64,000 bases of DNA from Breoghania sp. L-A4 (GTDB taxonomy: Bacteria > Pseudomonadota > Alphaproteobacteria > Rhizobiales > Stappiaceae). Each line of letters opens with the position of its first letter. Position 1 is the first letter of the stretch. A model generated the notes under the pieces. The model was not told where the DNA came from. It ran no database searches and saw only the letters and a list, made by a program, of their open reading frames with translations. This document shows, in pieces, positions 29,588-37,243 of the stretch. Position numbers and translations under genes: made by a program. The stretch covers positions 4,197,549-4,261,548 of the forward strand of contig NZ_CP031841.1 of NCBI RefSeq assembly GCF_003432385.1, read 5' to 3'.

Positions 29588-29866
29588 ATGAGCGACAAGA
29601 CGCCCGGCTGGGTGGCGCTGGATGCGGTGCTGCGGCCGCCCGTGGTCTACCGCAGCATGAAGATCTGCCTGTTCGTCGGCACCATCCTGACCGCCGTCAA
29701 CCAGGGCGAGGCGATCCTGGCCGGCGAGGTCCGCTGGACGAAGATCCTGCTCACCTATCTGGTGCCGCTCGTGGTCTCCAGCTACGCCGCCTGGGGCGCC
29801 CTACGCGAACACGAGCGCATCAAGCAGGCGCTGCTGCACGTGCCGCCCGGGCCGCACGGCGAGTGA
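29588..29866 (+). CDS. NrtS-family small membrane protein (nitrate/nitrite transporter type)
   Basis: The 92-residue protein has two membrane segments (MKICLFVGTILTAVNQGEAIL and ILLTYLVPLVVSSYAAWGAL), matching the small NrtS family. That family has been linked to nitrate/nitrite transport in cyanobacteria and other bacteria. The motif VNQGEAILAGE before the second helix is typical. It is divergent from the molybdenum hydroxylase operon across operator D. The context, a catabolic operon, does not obviously involve nitrate. The family may therefore move another small anion here, or the pathway may release nitrite; both are inference. Confidence 0.75.
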   Translation: MSDKTPGWVALDAVLRPPVVYRSMKICLFVGTILTAVNQGEAILAGEVRWTKILLTYLVPLVVSSYAAWGALREHERIKQALLHVPPGPHGE

Positions 29867-29916
29867 GGGACCCGCACGACAAACGGCAACCCCTTCCCCG
29901 CGAGCATCAGAACGGA

Positions 29917-30015
29917 ATGGATCCTCGGCACAAGGCCGAGGATGACGAAAGATCGGCGCAAGTCGCTGACAAAAAACAAAATTCGTCATGCTCGGGCCTG
30001 TCCCGAGCATCCACC
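29917..30015. repeat. Diverged REP/BIME-like repeat, copy 3 (inverted)
   Basis: It contains ATCCTCGGCACAAGGCCGAGGAT (one hairpin; the reverse of copy 1) and GTCATGCTCGGG...CCCGAGCAT (second hairpin). The arms are recognisable but the spacing differs from copies 1 and 2. Confidence 0.7.
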
Positions 30016-30123
30016 CCCGACACAGACCGGTTCAGGAAATCCTCCGCGCCCTCCACTCCGACAGTCGCGAAATTCACAGCCCCCCTTGCGCGAACGAAAC
30101 GAACCGAGCATGCTTGCGGCCAA

Positions 30124-30221
30124 GTTCCGAGGGGTGTTCCGTTGAACTGAGATGGTCGGTCTTCCGAGGCTGCCGAACCCTTCGAACCTGATCCGGGTCA
30201 TACCGGCGAAGGGACGGGAAC
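30124..30221 (+). ncRNA. TPP (thi-box) riboswitch aptamer
   Basis: The RNA has the conserved CTGAGA (30146-30151) and the second thi-box core ACCTGATCCGGGTCATACCGGCGAAGGGA-type segment at about 30186-30214. P1 forms from GTTCC (30124-30128) and GGAAC (30217-30221). It senses thiamine pyrophosphate. Just downstream, CTCTCCC (30230-30236) can pair with the GGGGAG ribosome site before the ATG at 30277, so repression is probably at translation initiation. It controls the thiXY-like genes that follow, which supports their assignment. Confidence 0.93.
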
Positions 30222-30276
30222 CTGAGCCACTCTCCCGGGTCTCCATGGTCTTTGATATCAAGGACGGGGAGATCCC

Positions 30277-30426
30277 ATGCTTTGTCTTACAAGGTGCGCC
30301 CCTGCGCGCGCCGCACGCTCTTACCCCCTTCCCAAGGGCACGCGCGTTTTCGCACCTCGGCATCCCGGCCGGACCCGTCGGCATGCGCATGAAGCCCACA
30401 CTGCCCCATCGCGGTGCCTGGCATGA
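30277..30426 (+). CDS. Candidate 49-residue leader ORF coupled to thiX
   Basis: An ATG preceded by GGGGAGATCCC opens a 49-codon frame that ends TGA, overlapping the permease ATG as ATGA. The ribosome site is the one that the riboswitch can sequester. The peptide is basic (Arg, His, Pro rich) with no match I recognise. It may be a translated leader that couples riboswitch control to thiX, or simply an upstream open frame. The permease gene itself has no obvious own ribosome site, which argues for coupling. Confidence 0.4.
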   Translation: MLCLTRCAPARAARSYPLPKGTRVFAPRHPGRTRRHAHEAHTAPSRCLA

Positions 30427-31211
30427 GGCCATCGCATCGCGATGCGCCCGGCGCGTCCGCGCGCGGACGCGCGGCCGTCAACATCGGCGTCAGCGCCGCC
30501 GCGTTCCTGGCCGTCTGGGAGATCAGCGTGTGGGCCTTCGCGCTGCCCGCCTACATGCTGCCGGGCCCCGCGCGTGTGGGCGCGGCCCTGTGGACACGCG
30601 GCGACTATCTGCTCTCGCACGCCGGCATCACGGCGCTGGAAACCCTCGCGGGCCTCGTGCTGGGCTGTCTCACCGGCGTGCTCATCGCGGTGGCCATGAG
30701 CCTGTCGCCCCTCGTGCGCCGCTTCGCGCTGCCCGCCATCGTCATCACCCAGGCCCTGCCGGTCTTCGCCATAGCGCCGCTTTTGGTGCTGTGGTTCGGC
30801 TTCGGCATTGCCTCCAAGATCGTCATGGCGATGCTGATCATCTTCTTCCCCGTGGCCTCGTCCTTCTATGACGGACTGACGCGCACCGACCCCGATCTGC
30901 TGGACTACGCGCGGCTGACCCGCGCCACCCGGTGGCAGGTGATGCTGTATTTCCGTATTCCCGCCGCCCTTCCCGCCCTGTCCACCGGCCTGCGCGTTTC
31001 CGCCGTCTTCGCCCCCATCGGCGCGATCGTCGGCGAATGGGTCGGATCAAGCGCCGGCCTGGGCTTCGTCATGCTTCAGGCCAACGCCCGCGTACAGACC
31101 GATCTGGTCTTCGCCGCGCTCGCCATTCTCGCGGTCATGGCGCTTCTTCTGCGCTTCGCCGTCGCCCGCATCACCACCGCCATGGTCCCATGGCAAGCCG
31201 AAACCGACTGA
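30423..31211 (+). CDS. thiX: ABC transporter permease, ThiX-like (thiamine precursor uptake)
   Basis: The 262-residue permease belongs to the SsuC/TauC/ThiX group: membrane segments (for example AAAFLAVWEISVWAFALPAY, AAFALPAI-type helices) and the EAA-like loop RLTRATRWQVMLYFRIPAALPAL that contacts the ATPase. It lies downstream of a TPP riboswitch and upstream of a ThiY-like binding protein, so it probably imports a pyrimidine precursor of thiamine. The start is taken at ATG 30423, overlapping the leader ORF; a start at 30414 is also open. The ATPase partner (ThiZ) is not encoded in this locus. Confidence 0.82.
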   Translation: MRPSHRDAPGASARGRAAVNIGVSAAAFLAVWEISVWAFALPAYMLPGPARVGAALWTRGDYLLSHAGITALETLAGLVLGCLTGVLIAVAMSLSPLVRRFALPAIVITQALPVFAIAPLLVLWFGFGIASKIVMAMLIIFFPVASSFYDGLTRTDPDLLDYARLTRATRWQVMLYFRIPAALPALSTGLRVSAVFAPIGAIVGEWVGSSAGLGFVMLQANARVQTDLVFAALAILAVMALLLRFAVARITTAMVPWQAETD

Positions 31212-31233
31212 CCCATCCACTGGAGGACTTTGA

Positions 31234-32184
31234 ATGAAACGCCTTTGCCTCGCGGCCCTTGCCGCGCTCATGCTGCTGACGCCCGCGCTGCAATCACCGG
31301 CATATGCCAGCGACAAGCTGACCGTGCTGCTGGACTGGTACGTCAACCCCGACCACGGCCCGCTGATCGTCGCCCAGGAGTTGGGATACTTTGAAGCGGA
31401 AGGCCTCGACGTGGAGCTGATCGCGCCTTCCGATCCCAGCGCGCCACCCAGGCTGGTCGCCGCCGGCCAGGGTGACATCGCCGTTTCCTACCAGCCCACA
31501 CTCTACGAGCAGGTGCAGGCGGAACTGCCGCTCACCCGCATCGGCACGCTGGTGGAAACGCCGCTCAACGCGCTGATCGCGCTGAAGGATGGCCCCATCA
31601 AGTCGCTCAAGGACCTGAAGGGCAAGAAGGTCGGCTTCTCGATCTCCGGCTTCGAGGACGCGATCCTCTCGACCATGCTGAAGACCGTGGGTCTCACGGA
31701 AGCGGATGTGGAGATGATCAACGTCAACTTCGCGCTCACCCCCGCCCTGTTGTCCGGACAGGTGGACGCGGTCATCGGCGCCTACCGCAATTTCGAACTC
31801 ACCCAGCTCGAGATCGAGGGCAAGCCCGGCATCGCCATCTACCCCGAGGAACACGGCGTGCCGGTCTATGACGAGCTGATCTACATCGTGAACAGTGAAA
31901 AGCTCGATGACGACCGCTTCAAGCGCTTCCTGCGCGCGGTGGAGGCCGCCACGATTTTCCTCACCAACCATCCCGAGCAAGGGTTTGCCGCCTTCATCAA
32001 GGCTCATGCGGATCTCGACGACGAACTCAACCGCCGCGCCTGGTTCGACACGCTGCCGCGCTTCGCCAAGCGCCCCGCGGCCCTTGATGCCGGCCGCTAC
32101 GAGCGCTTCGGCCATTTCATGAAGGACGCCGGGCTGGTCAAGACGCTTTCGCCAGTGGAGGACTACGCGGTGGAGCTGAGGTAG
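31234..32184 (+). CDS. thiY: ThiY-like ABC transporter substrate-binding protein
   Basis: The 316-residue protein has a signal peptide (LAALAALMLLTPALQSPAYA) and the NMT1/THI5-like domain: VLLDWYVNPDHGPLIVAQE, GYFEAEGLDVELIAPSDPSA, GDIAVSYQPTLYEQ, DLKGKKVGFSISGFEDA. These match the ThiY family that binds N-formyl-4-amino-5-aminomethyl-2-methylpyrimidine or HMP. It sits 22 bases after the permease gene under the TPP riboswitch. An IS110-family element follows about 80-270 bases later, where an ATPase gene would be expected. Confidence 0.88.
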   Translation: MKRLCLAALAALMLLTPALQSPAYASDKLTVLLDWYVNPDHGPLIVAQELGYFEAEGLDVELIAPSDPSAPPRLVAAGQGDIAVSYQPTLYEQVQAELPLTRIGTLVETPLNALIALKDGPIKSLKDLKGKKVGFSISGFEDAILSTMLKTVGLTEADVEMINVNFALTPALLSGQVDAVIGAYRNFELTQLEIEGKPGIAIYPEEHGVPVYDELIYIVNSEKLDDDRFKRFLRAVEAATIFLTNHPEQGFAAFIKAHADLDDELNRRAWFDTLPRFAKRPAALDAGRYERFGHFMKDAGLVKTLSPVEDYAVELR

Positions 32185-32216
32185 CGCGTCTCAACCGGGA
32201 CGGAAACGCGACGTGC

Positions 32217-32267
32217 ACCTCACCTCTCCCACAGGGAGAGGTCGGACTGCAGGTCCGGGTGAGGGGA
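32217..32267. repeat. REP-like palindrome left of IS110-type element 1
   Basis: CCTCTCCCACAGGGAGAGG (32223-32241) is followed by GGACTGCAGGTCC (32244-32256) and GGTGAGGGG. The first palindrome is repeated with two changes at 33477-33495, on the other side of the insertion sequence. Confidence 0.7.
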
Positions 32268-32479
32268 TCAGAATTATCGATATCCCTGAGAGCCTTGTAC
32301 CCCTTGCATGTTGTTTCCAGCGCAAATCGGCGATGATTTGTGCTGGCCGCGTGCGGATGGCCATCCGCACGCGGCCGGATCGACGGGGCCGCGATCCCCT
32401 TGGTCGAGACCCGCGGGTGAGCCTGGTCCGCCGATCCCTTTGCGCCTGTTCTGAACAGATGATTGGGAGCCAGACCCGC
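32262..32479 (+). ncRNA. Candidate bridge-RNA region of IS110-type element 1
   Basis: This noncoding stretch lies between the left REP palindrome and the transposase start. It contains a hairpin CCAGCGCAAATC / GATTTGTGCTGG (32317-32346) and a perfect 32-base palindrome with arms GGCCGCGTGCGGATGG (32345-32376). IS110-group elements encode a structured bridge RNA upstream of the transposase, so this is the expected place. The exact RNA ends are not determined. Confidence 0.35.
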
Positions 32480-33450
32480 ATGCAAGGCCAGATCCAGCCG
32501 CAAACACCCGGCGCACAGCCAGTCTACGTCGGCATCGACGTCTGTAAAGACCATCTCGACATCCACCTGCATCCCCTCGGGCACGGCCTGAGGCTCGCCA
32601 ACGACCGCGACGGCGTGAGCCGGCTGAAGCGGTTGCTGGCCCGACACGACGTCGCGCGCGTCGTGCTGGAGCCGACGGCCAGCTACCATCGGCTCGTCCA
32701 CCGCTCGCTGGCCCAGGCTGGCTGGCCGGTGGCGGTCGTCAACCCGCTGCGCGCGCGGCTGTTCGCCGAAGTCCTCGGCAGCCGCGCCAAGACCGACCGC
32801 GTCGACGCGAAAATGCTGGCGATCCTCGGCGCGACGCTGGCCCCCAGGCCACGCCGCCGGCGCCCGAAGCGCTCGAGGAACTGCGGGAGCTGGTGCATGC
32901 GCGCGCCGCCGCGACCCAGGAGCGCACCGCGCTCGCCAACCGGCTGACGGCCAGCCACGTCGCCGTCCTCAAGGCCGAGCTCAGGCGGCGGCTGGCCGGC
33001 CTCGACAGGCACATCGCGCGGCTGGCCCGCGAGATCGGGCGCCGCATCACCGACGATCCGGGGCTGGCGCGGCGCCAGGCCATCCTCACCTCGATCCCCG
33101 GCATCGGCGCCACCGTCGCCGCCGTGCTGATCGCCGACATGTCCGAGCTCGGCCAGCTCGACCGCCACGCCTGCGCCAGCCTGGCCGGCGTCGCCCCCCT
33201 CGCCAACGACAGCGGCGACATCCGGGGGCCGCGCCACATCAGGGGCGGCCGCGCCATGCCCCGCCGCGCGCTCTATTGGGCAGCGCTGTCCGCCGCCAGG
33301 TACAATCCCGACCTCGCCGCCTTCTACAAACGCCTGCGCGACAACGCCAAAAAGCCCAAGGTCGCCCTCACCGCCGTCATGCGAAAGCTCATCATCCTCG
33401 CCAACACCCTGCTCAAGGAGGACAGACTGTGGACCCCAAAACACGCTTGA
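32480..33450 (+). CDS. IS110-family transposase (frameshift near 32841-32846)
   Basis: The reconstructed 323-residue protein has the N-terminal DEDD RuvC-like domain (YVGIDVCKDHLDIHL, VVLEPTASYHRL, AKTDRVDAKMLAILG) and the C-terminal Tnp2 domain (LTSIPGIGATVAAVLIADM, SLAGVAPLANDSGDIRGPRH with the catalytic Ser). After LGATLAP the frame is lost and resumes as QATPPAPEALEELRELVH. One C is missing from a C run at about 32841-32846. An in-frame ATG at 32459 is an alternative start. If the loss is only a sequencing error, the transposase is intact. Confidence 0.88.
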
Positions 33451-33476
33451 CCTGAAACACAGATGCTCACCCCAAC

Positions 33477-33495
33477 CCTCTCCCTGTGGGAGAGG
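33477..33495. repeat. REP-like palindrome right of IS110-type element 1
   Basis: CCTCTCCCTGTGGGAGAGG is a perfect palindrome with a three-base centre and is the counterpart of 32223-32241. The pair suggests insertion into a REP-like target. Confidence 0.7.
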
Positions 33496-33554
33496 GGGCG
33501 GATCCGGTTGCTTCCGTAAAAGGATGACGCGCGGACCACAGTGCCGTGAACGCG

Positions 33555-33589
33555 AAACGGGCGCCCGCAGCGCGGCGGACGCCCGTTTT
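33555..33589 (+). terminator. Terminator-like hairpin upstream of the barrel gene
   Basis: AAACGGGCGCCCGC and GCGGACGCCCGTTTT form a stem around AGCGCG. The same hairpin, with a different loop, recurs at 34554-34588 after the barrel gene. The rest of 33590-33841 is AT-rich and likely carries the barrel gene promoter. Confidence 0.6.
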
Positions 33590-33841
33590 CCCGCAAATGC
33601 GCTGCGCTCGACCACAAATCGACCCCTGCGGCACCCACGCCGAAAACAGATACCTTTTCAAATATCCATTCATTTGCGGTAACGCGTTACTCGGAACACC
33701 CGTGCATCCCCAGTACATACGCTACGGCATATCATTCTGATAAAACTGTTGCATACGGGATACATACTTCAATCTACCATTCGTGTAATTGTTGATTCGG
33801 AAATTGACTCAACGTGAGACCGAAACAGATTGGTGAAAGCC

Positions 33842-34516
33842 ATGAATCGTATTATCAAAAGTGCACTCGCGGCCGGTTTCGCTGCCTCCTTGATGGGCGG
33901 CACGGCATTGGCGGCGGATTATTCTGCTCCGAGTATTGTCACGGTCGCCTCCACATGGACCGGCCTCTACGGTGGCCTGAACGGCGGCTTTGGCTGGGGC
34001 AACAGCTACCACATCGATACCGCCGGCACCCGGTCCTCCGATTTCGACATCAGCGGCGGATTGATCGGCGCCACAGTCGGCTACAACTGGCAGGCCGACA
34101 ACATTGTCTTCGGTCTGGAAGCGGATTGGGGCTTCGCCAATATCGAAGGATCGACCACCGGTGGCTGCGCCCCCGGGTGCTCGACCGAGATCCAGTCCTT
34201 CGGAACCTTGCGGCCGCGCATCGGCTGGGCGTTCGGAAATTTCCTGCCCTATGTGACTGGCGGCCTCGCCTGGGGGCTCATCGAATCCGGCCAGCCCGGC
34301 TTCACGAACTCCGGTTGGGAAGTCGGCTGGACCGTCGGCGCCGGTGTCGAGGCGAAGTTCACCCCGAATCTCTCGGTCAAGGCAGAGTATCTCTATGCCG
34401 ATCTGGGTGACGGCGGATACACGGTGGCCATTCCCGTGGCGGCGAAGGTCAACGACCTCTCGATCGTCCGCGTGGGCCTCAACTACCATGTCGACTGGTT
34501 CTCCGGCGGCTACTGA
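33842..34516 (+). CDS. Omp25/Omp31-like outer-membrane beta-barrel protein
   Basis: The 224-residue protein has a signal peptide (ALAAGFAASLMGGTALAADY) and an eight-strand barrel typical of the Rhizobiales Omp25/31 family: WTGLYGGLNGGFGWGN, GGLIGATVGYNWQADNIVFG, LRPRIGWAFGNFLPYVTGG, GWTVGAGVEAKFTPNLSVKA and C-terminal LSIVRVGLNYHVDWF. Aromatic-ended strands and the ADY mature start are characteristic. The ATG at 33842 is preferred over an in-frame TTG at 33830. It is monocistronic, bracketed by two near-identical terminator hairpins, with AT-rich upstream DNA suggesting strong expression. Confidence 0.9.
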   Translation: MNRIIKSALAAGFAASLMGGTALAADYSAPSIVTVASTWTGLYGGLNGGFGWGNSYHIDTAGTRSSDFDISGGLIGATVGYNWQADNIVFGLEADWGFANIEGSTTGGCAPGCSTEIQSFGTLRPRIGWAFGNFLPYVTGGLAWGLIESGQPGFTNSGWEVGWTVGAGVEAKFTPNLSVKAEYLYADLGDGGYTVAIPVAAKVNDLSIVRVGLNYHVDWFSGGY

Positions 34517-34553
34517 ACCGGCGGCGAAACAACCACACGCCTTGCCTCAAACG

Positions 34554-34588
34554 AAACGGGCGCCCGCTTTGCAGCGGACGCCCGTTTT
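34554..34588. terminator. Terminator between the barrel gene and rpoH
   Basis: AAACGGGCGCCCGC-TTTGCA-GCGGACGCCCGTTTT is a 14-bp stem with one mismatch and a T tract on the plus strand and As opposite. It lies 37 bases after the barrel gene stop and 20 bases beyond the end of the convergent rpoH, so it can serve both. Confidence 0.8.
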
Positions 34589-34608
34589 CGTGATGCCTGA
34601 CGGCGACC

Positions 34609-35517
34609 TTACGACGCGGCGATGGCCTCGGCCGCGCCGGCTTCAAGCGCCTTGGACTGCGAGATCATCGCTGACTGCACCTTCTCGAAGGCGCGGACCT
34701 CGATCTGCCGCACACGTTCGCGCGACACACCGAATTCGCCCGAGAGATCCTCGAGCGTGATCGGATCTTCCGACAGCCTGCGCGCCTCGAAGATGCGGCG
34801 TTCGCGCTCGTTGAGCACGTCCAGCGCCTGGGTCAGAAGCGAGCGGCGATGATCGAGCTCTTCCTGCTCGGCCAGCAACGTTTCCTGGCTTTCGCTGGTG
34901 TCGACGAGCCAGTCCTGCCATTCGCCGCCGCCGTCACCGTCGGTGCGGATCTGCGCGTTGAGCGAGCTGTCGCCCGACAGGCGCCGGTTCATGGAGATGA
35001 CTTCTTCCTCCGACACGCCAAGGCGCGTCGCGATCTTCGTCACATGCTCATGGTTGAGTTCGCCGTCTTCCAGCGCCTGGATCTGTCCCTTGACCTTGCG
35101 CAGGTTGAAGAACAGCCGCTTCTGGTTGGCCGTGGTGCCCATCTTCACGAGGCTCCACGAGCGCAGGATGTATTCCTGGATCGAGGCCTTGATCCACCAC
35201 ATCGCATAGGTGGCGAGACGGAAGCCCTTGTCCGGCTCGAAGCGTTTCACCGCCTGCATCAGCCCGACATTACCTTCGGAAATGACTTCCCCGATCGGCA
35301 GGCCGTAGCCGCGATAGCCCATGGCGATCTTGGCCACGAGACGCAGGTGTGACGTCACCAGCTTGTGCGCAGCCTCGGAATCCTCATGCTCCTTGTAGCG
35401 TTTGCCGAGCATGTATTCTTCCTGCGGCTCCAGCATCGGGAAGCGGCGGATTTCGGTGAGATAACGGCTGAGACCGTTTTCACCGGCAGAGATAGCGGGA
35501 ACGGCGGCACGGGCCAT
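34609..35517 (-). CDS. rpoH: RNA polymerase sigma-32 factor RpoH
   Basis: RpoH directs transcription of heat-shock genes. The 302-residue protein has region 1.2/2 (LSRYLTEIRRFPMLEPQEE, LVTSHLRLVAKIAMGYRGYG, FEPDKGFRLATYAMWWIKASIQEYILRSW split over conserved 2.3-2.4), the RpoH box segment QKRLFFNLRKVK, and region 4 (LEDLSGEFGVSRERVRQIEVRAFEKVQ). The ATG at 35517 follows GAGGGG. The adjacent upstream gene on the same strand is rluD, a pairing conserved in many alphaproteobacteria. The 180-base gap between them probably contains the rpoH promoter. Confidence 0.97.
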   Translation of the reverse strand: MARAAVPAISAGENGLSRYLTEIRRFPMLEPQEEYMLGKRYKEHEDSEAAHKLVTSHLRLVAKIAMGYRGYGLPIGEVISEGNVGLMQAVKRFEPDKGFRLATYAMWWIKASIQEYILRSWSLVKMGTTANQKRLFFNLRKVKGQIQALEDGELNHEHVTKIATRLGVSEEEVISMNRRLSGDSSLNAQIRTDGDGGGEWQDWLVDTSESQETLLAEQEELDHRRSLLTQALDVLNERERRIFEARRLSEDPITLEDLSGEFGVSRERVRQIEVRAFEKVQSAMISQSKALEAGAAEAIAAS

Positions 35518-35697
35518 GCAATGCACCCCTCAAATGATTGCGGATGATCGGTGGCGGAAAAAACGGCGTATTCTCGCGGTTTTCAGGCCACCGACGAACC
35601 TTCCCCTTAAGGCAAGGCATCTGGTCCGGGCGCCCATAGCGGCACGCCCGGTCGTTATGATATAGGGTGCAATGCGTCAATTTCACGGCTTTGGGGT

Positions 35698-36753
35698 CTA
35701 AATTTCTCCAAAAGCCGCGACAAGCTCCGCGAAATCCTCGGGCAATGCGCTCTCAAAGCGCAGGATTTCGCCCGTTGTCGGATGCTCGAAGGCCAGCAGC
35801 ACGGCGTGCAGCGCCTGGCGGTGGAACCGGCCGACAACCTCGCGCGCATGTTCGGGCAGCTTCTGCGCCTTGGTCTTGAAATGCGCGCCATAGTCGGCGT
35901 CGCCGATCAGCGGATGGCCGATATGCGCCATGTGCACGCGGATCTGGTGCGTGCGGCCGGTCTCCAGCCGGCACTCGACCAGCGAGGCGATCGCGTCGGT
36001 GTCCAGGGCTCCGAACCGGGTCTTCATTTCCCAATGCGTGATGGCTTCCTTGCCGCCGCGGCTTTCCTTGGAGCGCACCACGGCGATCTTCAGCCGGTTG
36101 GCGAGCGAACGGGCCAGCGGCGCGTCGATCGTGCCCCGGCGCGAGGGCGGCGCGCCCCAGACCAGCGCCATATAGGCGCGTTCCAGCGCGTTGGTGCGGC
36201 CGTGGTCGGCGAATTGCGCGGACAGCCCGCGGTGGGCGGCGTCCGTCTTGGCCACCACCAGCAGTCCCGAGGTATCCTTGTCGATACGGTGGACGATGCC
36301 CGGCCGCTTGACGCCGCCGATGCCCGACAGCGTGTCGCCGCAGTGATGCAGCAGCGCGTTGACCAGCGTGCCCGTCCAGTTGCCGGGACCGGGATGCACC
36401 ACCAGGCCCGCCGGCTTGTCGATGACGATCAGGTCGTCGTCCTCGAAGACCACGGTGAGCGGGATGTCCTCGGGCTGCGGATTGGCGTCCACTGGCGCGG
36501 GTTCATCGACCTCGACCACATCGCCTTCGTTGACCCGGTAATTGGGCTCGACTATCGTGCGCCCGCCGACGCGCACGGCGCCCTGCTTGATCAGTGCCTT
36601 GTAGCGACTGCGGCTGTGGGTTCCGGCGCGCGCGGTCAGCCATGAGTCGAACCGCTGGCCGGTCTCCTCCACAGCCACGGTGAATGTCAGCACGGCGCCC
36701 GCGCCGTCTTCCTCGTCGTCTTCCACATTATCTTGCACGGACACATCCGCCAT
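35698..36753 (-). CDS. rluD: Ribosomal large subunit pseudouridine synthase RluD
   Basis: RluD makes pseudouridines in helix 69 of 23S rRNA. The 351-residue protein has an S4 RNA-binding domain (GQRFDSWLTARAGTHSRSRYKAL), then the RluA-type catalytic domain with Asp in KRPGIVHRIDKDTSGLLVVAK, plus LVVHPGPGNWTGTLVNALLHH and LETGRTHQIRVHMAHIGHPLIGD. The acidic N-terminus (VQDNVEDDEEDG) is typical for the order. The ATG shares the tetranucleotide CATG (36751-36754) with the ATG of the divergent small membrane protein gene. Upstream in-frame extension to 36858 is open but unlikely. Confidence 0.95.
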   Translation of the reverse strand: MADVSVQDNVEDDEEDGAGAVLTFTVAVEETGQRFDSWLTARAGTHSRSRYKALIKQGAVRVGGRTIVEPNYRVNEGDVVEVDEPAPVDANPQPEDIPLTVVFEDDDLIVIDKPAGLVVHPGPGNWTGTLVNALLHHCGDTLSGIGGVKRPGIVHRIDKDTSGLLVVAKTDAAHRGLSAQFADHGRTNALERAYMALVWGAPPSRRGTIDAPLARSLANRLKIAVVRSKESRGGKEAITHWEMKTRFGALDTDAIASLVECRLETGRTHQIRVHMAHIGHPLIGDADYGAHFKTKAQKLPEHAREVVGRFHRQALHAVLLAFEHPTTGEILRFESALPEDFAELVAAFGEI

Positions 36754-37111
36754 GAGCACTTCCAATTTCAACGATGGCGACGAGACCCCGCTCGATCCCG
36801 CCGCCGAACGGCTGCAGCAGAAGCTGCGCCGGCTGGTTTTCTTCTCGTCCCTTATCATGGTTGGAGGACTTATCGCGGTCTTTTCGGTGATTCTCTACAA
36901 GGTGATCGGTCCGGGCGCCAAGCCCGCTGCGATTTCTGCGGAAGCGATAGCCGCCACCATCGCCGTAGGCCCCGACGCCAAGGTGCGCGACATCGAGTTC
37001 GAGAACGGTCGCATGATCGTGCTGATCGAGGAAGGCACGGCCACCGCGCTGCTGCAGATAGACCCCGCCACCGGCCGCGTCCTCTCCCGCACCGACTTCG
37101 TCTCGCGGTAA
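36752..37111 (+). CDS. Small single-pass membrane protein (DUF6476-like)
   Basis: The 119-residue protein has an N-terminal polar segment, one membrane helix (LVFFSSLIMVGGLIAVFSVILY) and a C-terminal domain ending LLQIDPATGRVLSRTDF. This pattern matches small proteins encoded beside rluD in Rhizobiales (DUF6476). The start overlaps the divergent rluD start in one CATG, leaving no room for promoters outside the other gene's coding start. An upstream start at 36680 would put 24 Ser/Thr-rich residues in front and is less likely. The function is unknown; the context hints at ribosome- or envelope-related housekeeping. Confidence 0.75.
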   Translation: MSTSNFNDGDETPLDPAAERLQQKLRRLVFFSSLIMVGGLIAVFSVILYKVIGPGAKPAAISAEAIAATIAVGPDAKVRDIEFENGRMIVLIEEGTATALLQIDPATGRVLSRTDFVSR

Positions 37112-37192
37112 CCCGCCCTCTTGCTTGGGGAGGATTGGGGCGAGGGGGCAAGGCCATTCGCGCTTCGGGACCGGGCCTGCCACACAATAGAT

Positions 37193-37224
37193 TGTCATCC
37201 CGGGCGAGCATGGCGAGACCCGGC
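37193..37224. repeat. REP-like hairpin left of IS110-type element 2
   Basis: TGTCATCCCGGGC...GACCCGGC resembles the GTCATCCCGG class of repeats also seen at 38437-38471 and 60760-60813. Confidence 0.55.
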
Positions 37225-37243
37225 AACTGTGTTGTTGAGTGTG

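Larger units (their letters stand above)
32262..33470 (+). mobile_element. IS110-family insertion sequence 1 (approximate limits)
   Basis: The limits are set by the flanking REP-like palindromes, not by terminal repeats, which this family lacks. The element comprises the structured left noncoding region and one DEDD transposase gene. It separates the thiXY genes from the outer-membrane barrel gene. Confidence 0.6.

Noticed and set aside
32269-32280. TTATCGATATCC near IS110-type element 1 as a seventh operator
   Set aside because: Only one half matches the palindrome, and the site lies at the boundary of a mobile element away from any regulon gene.
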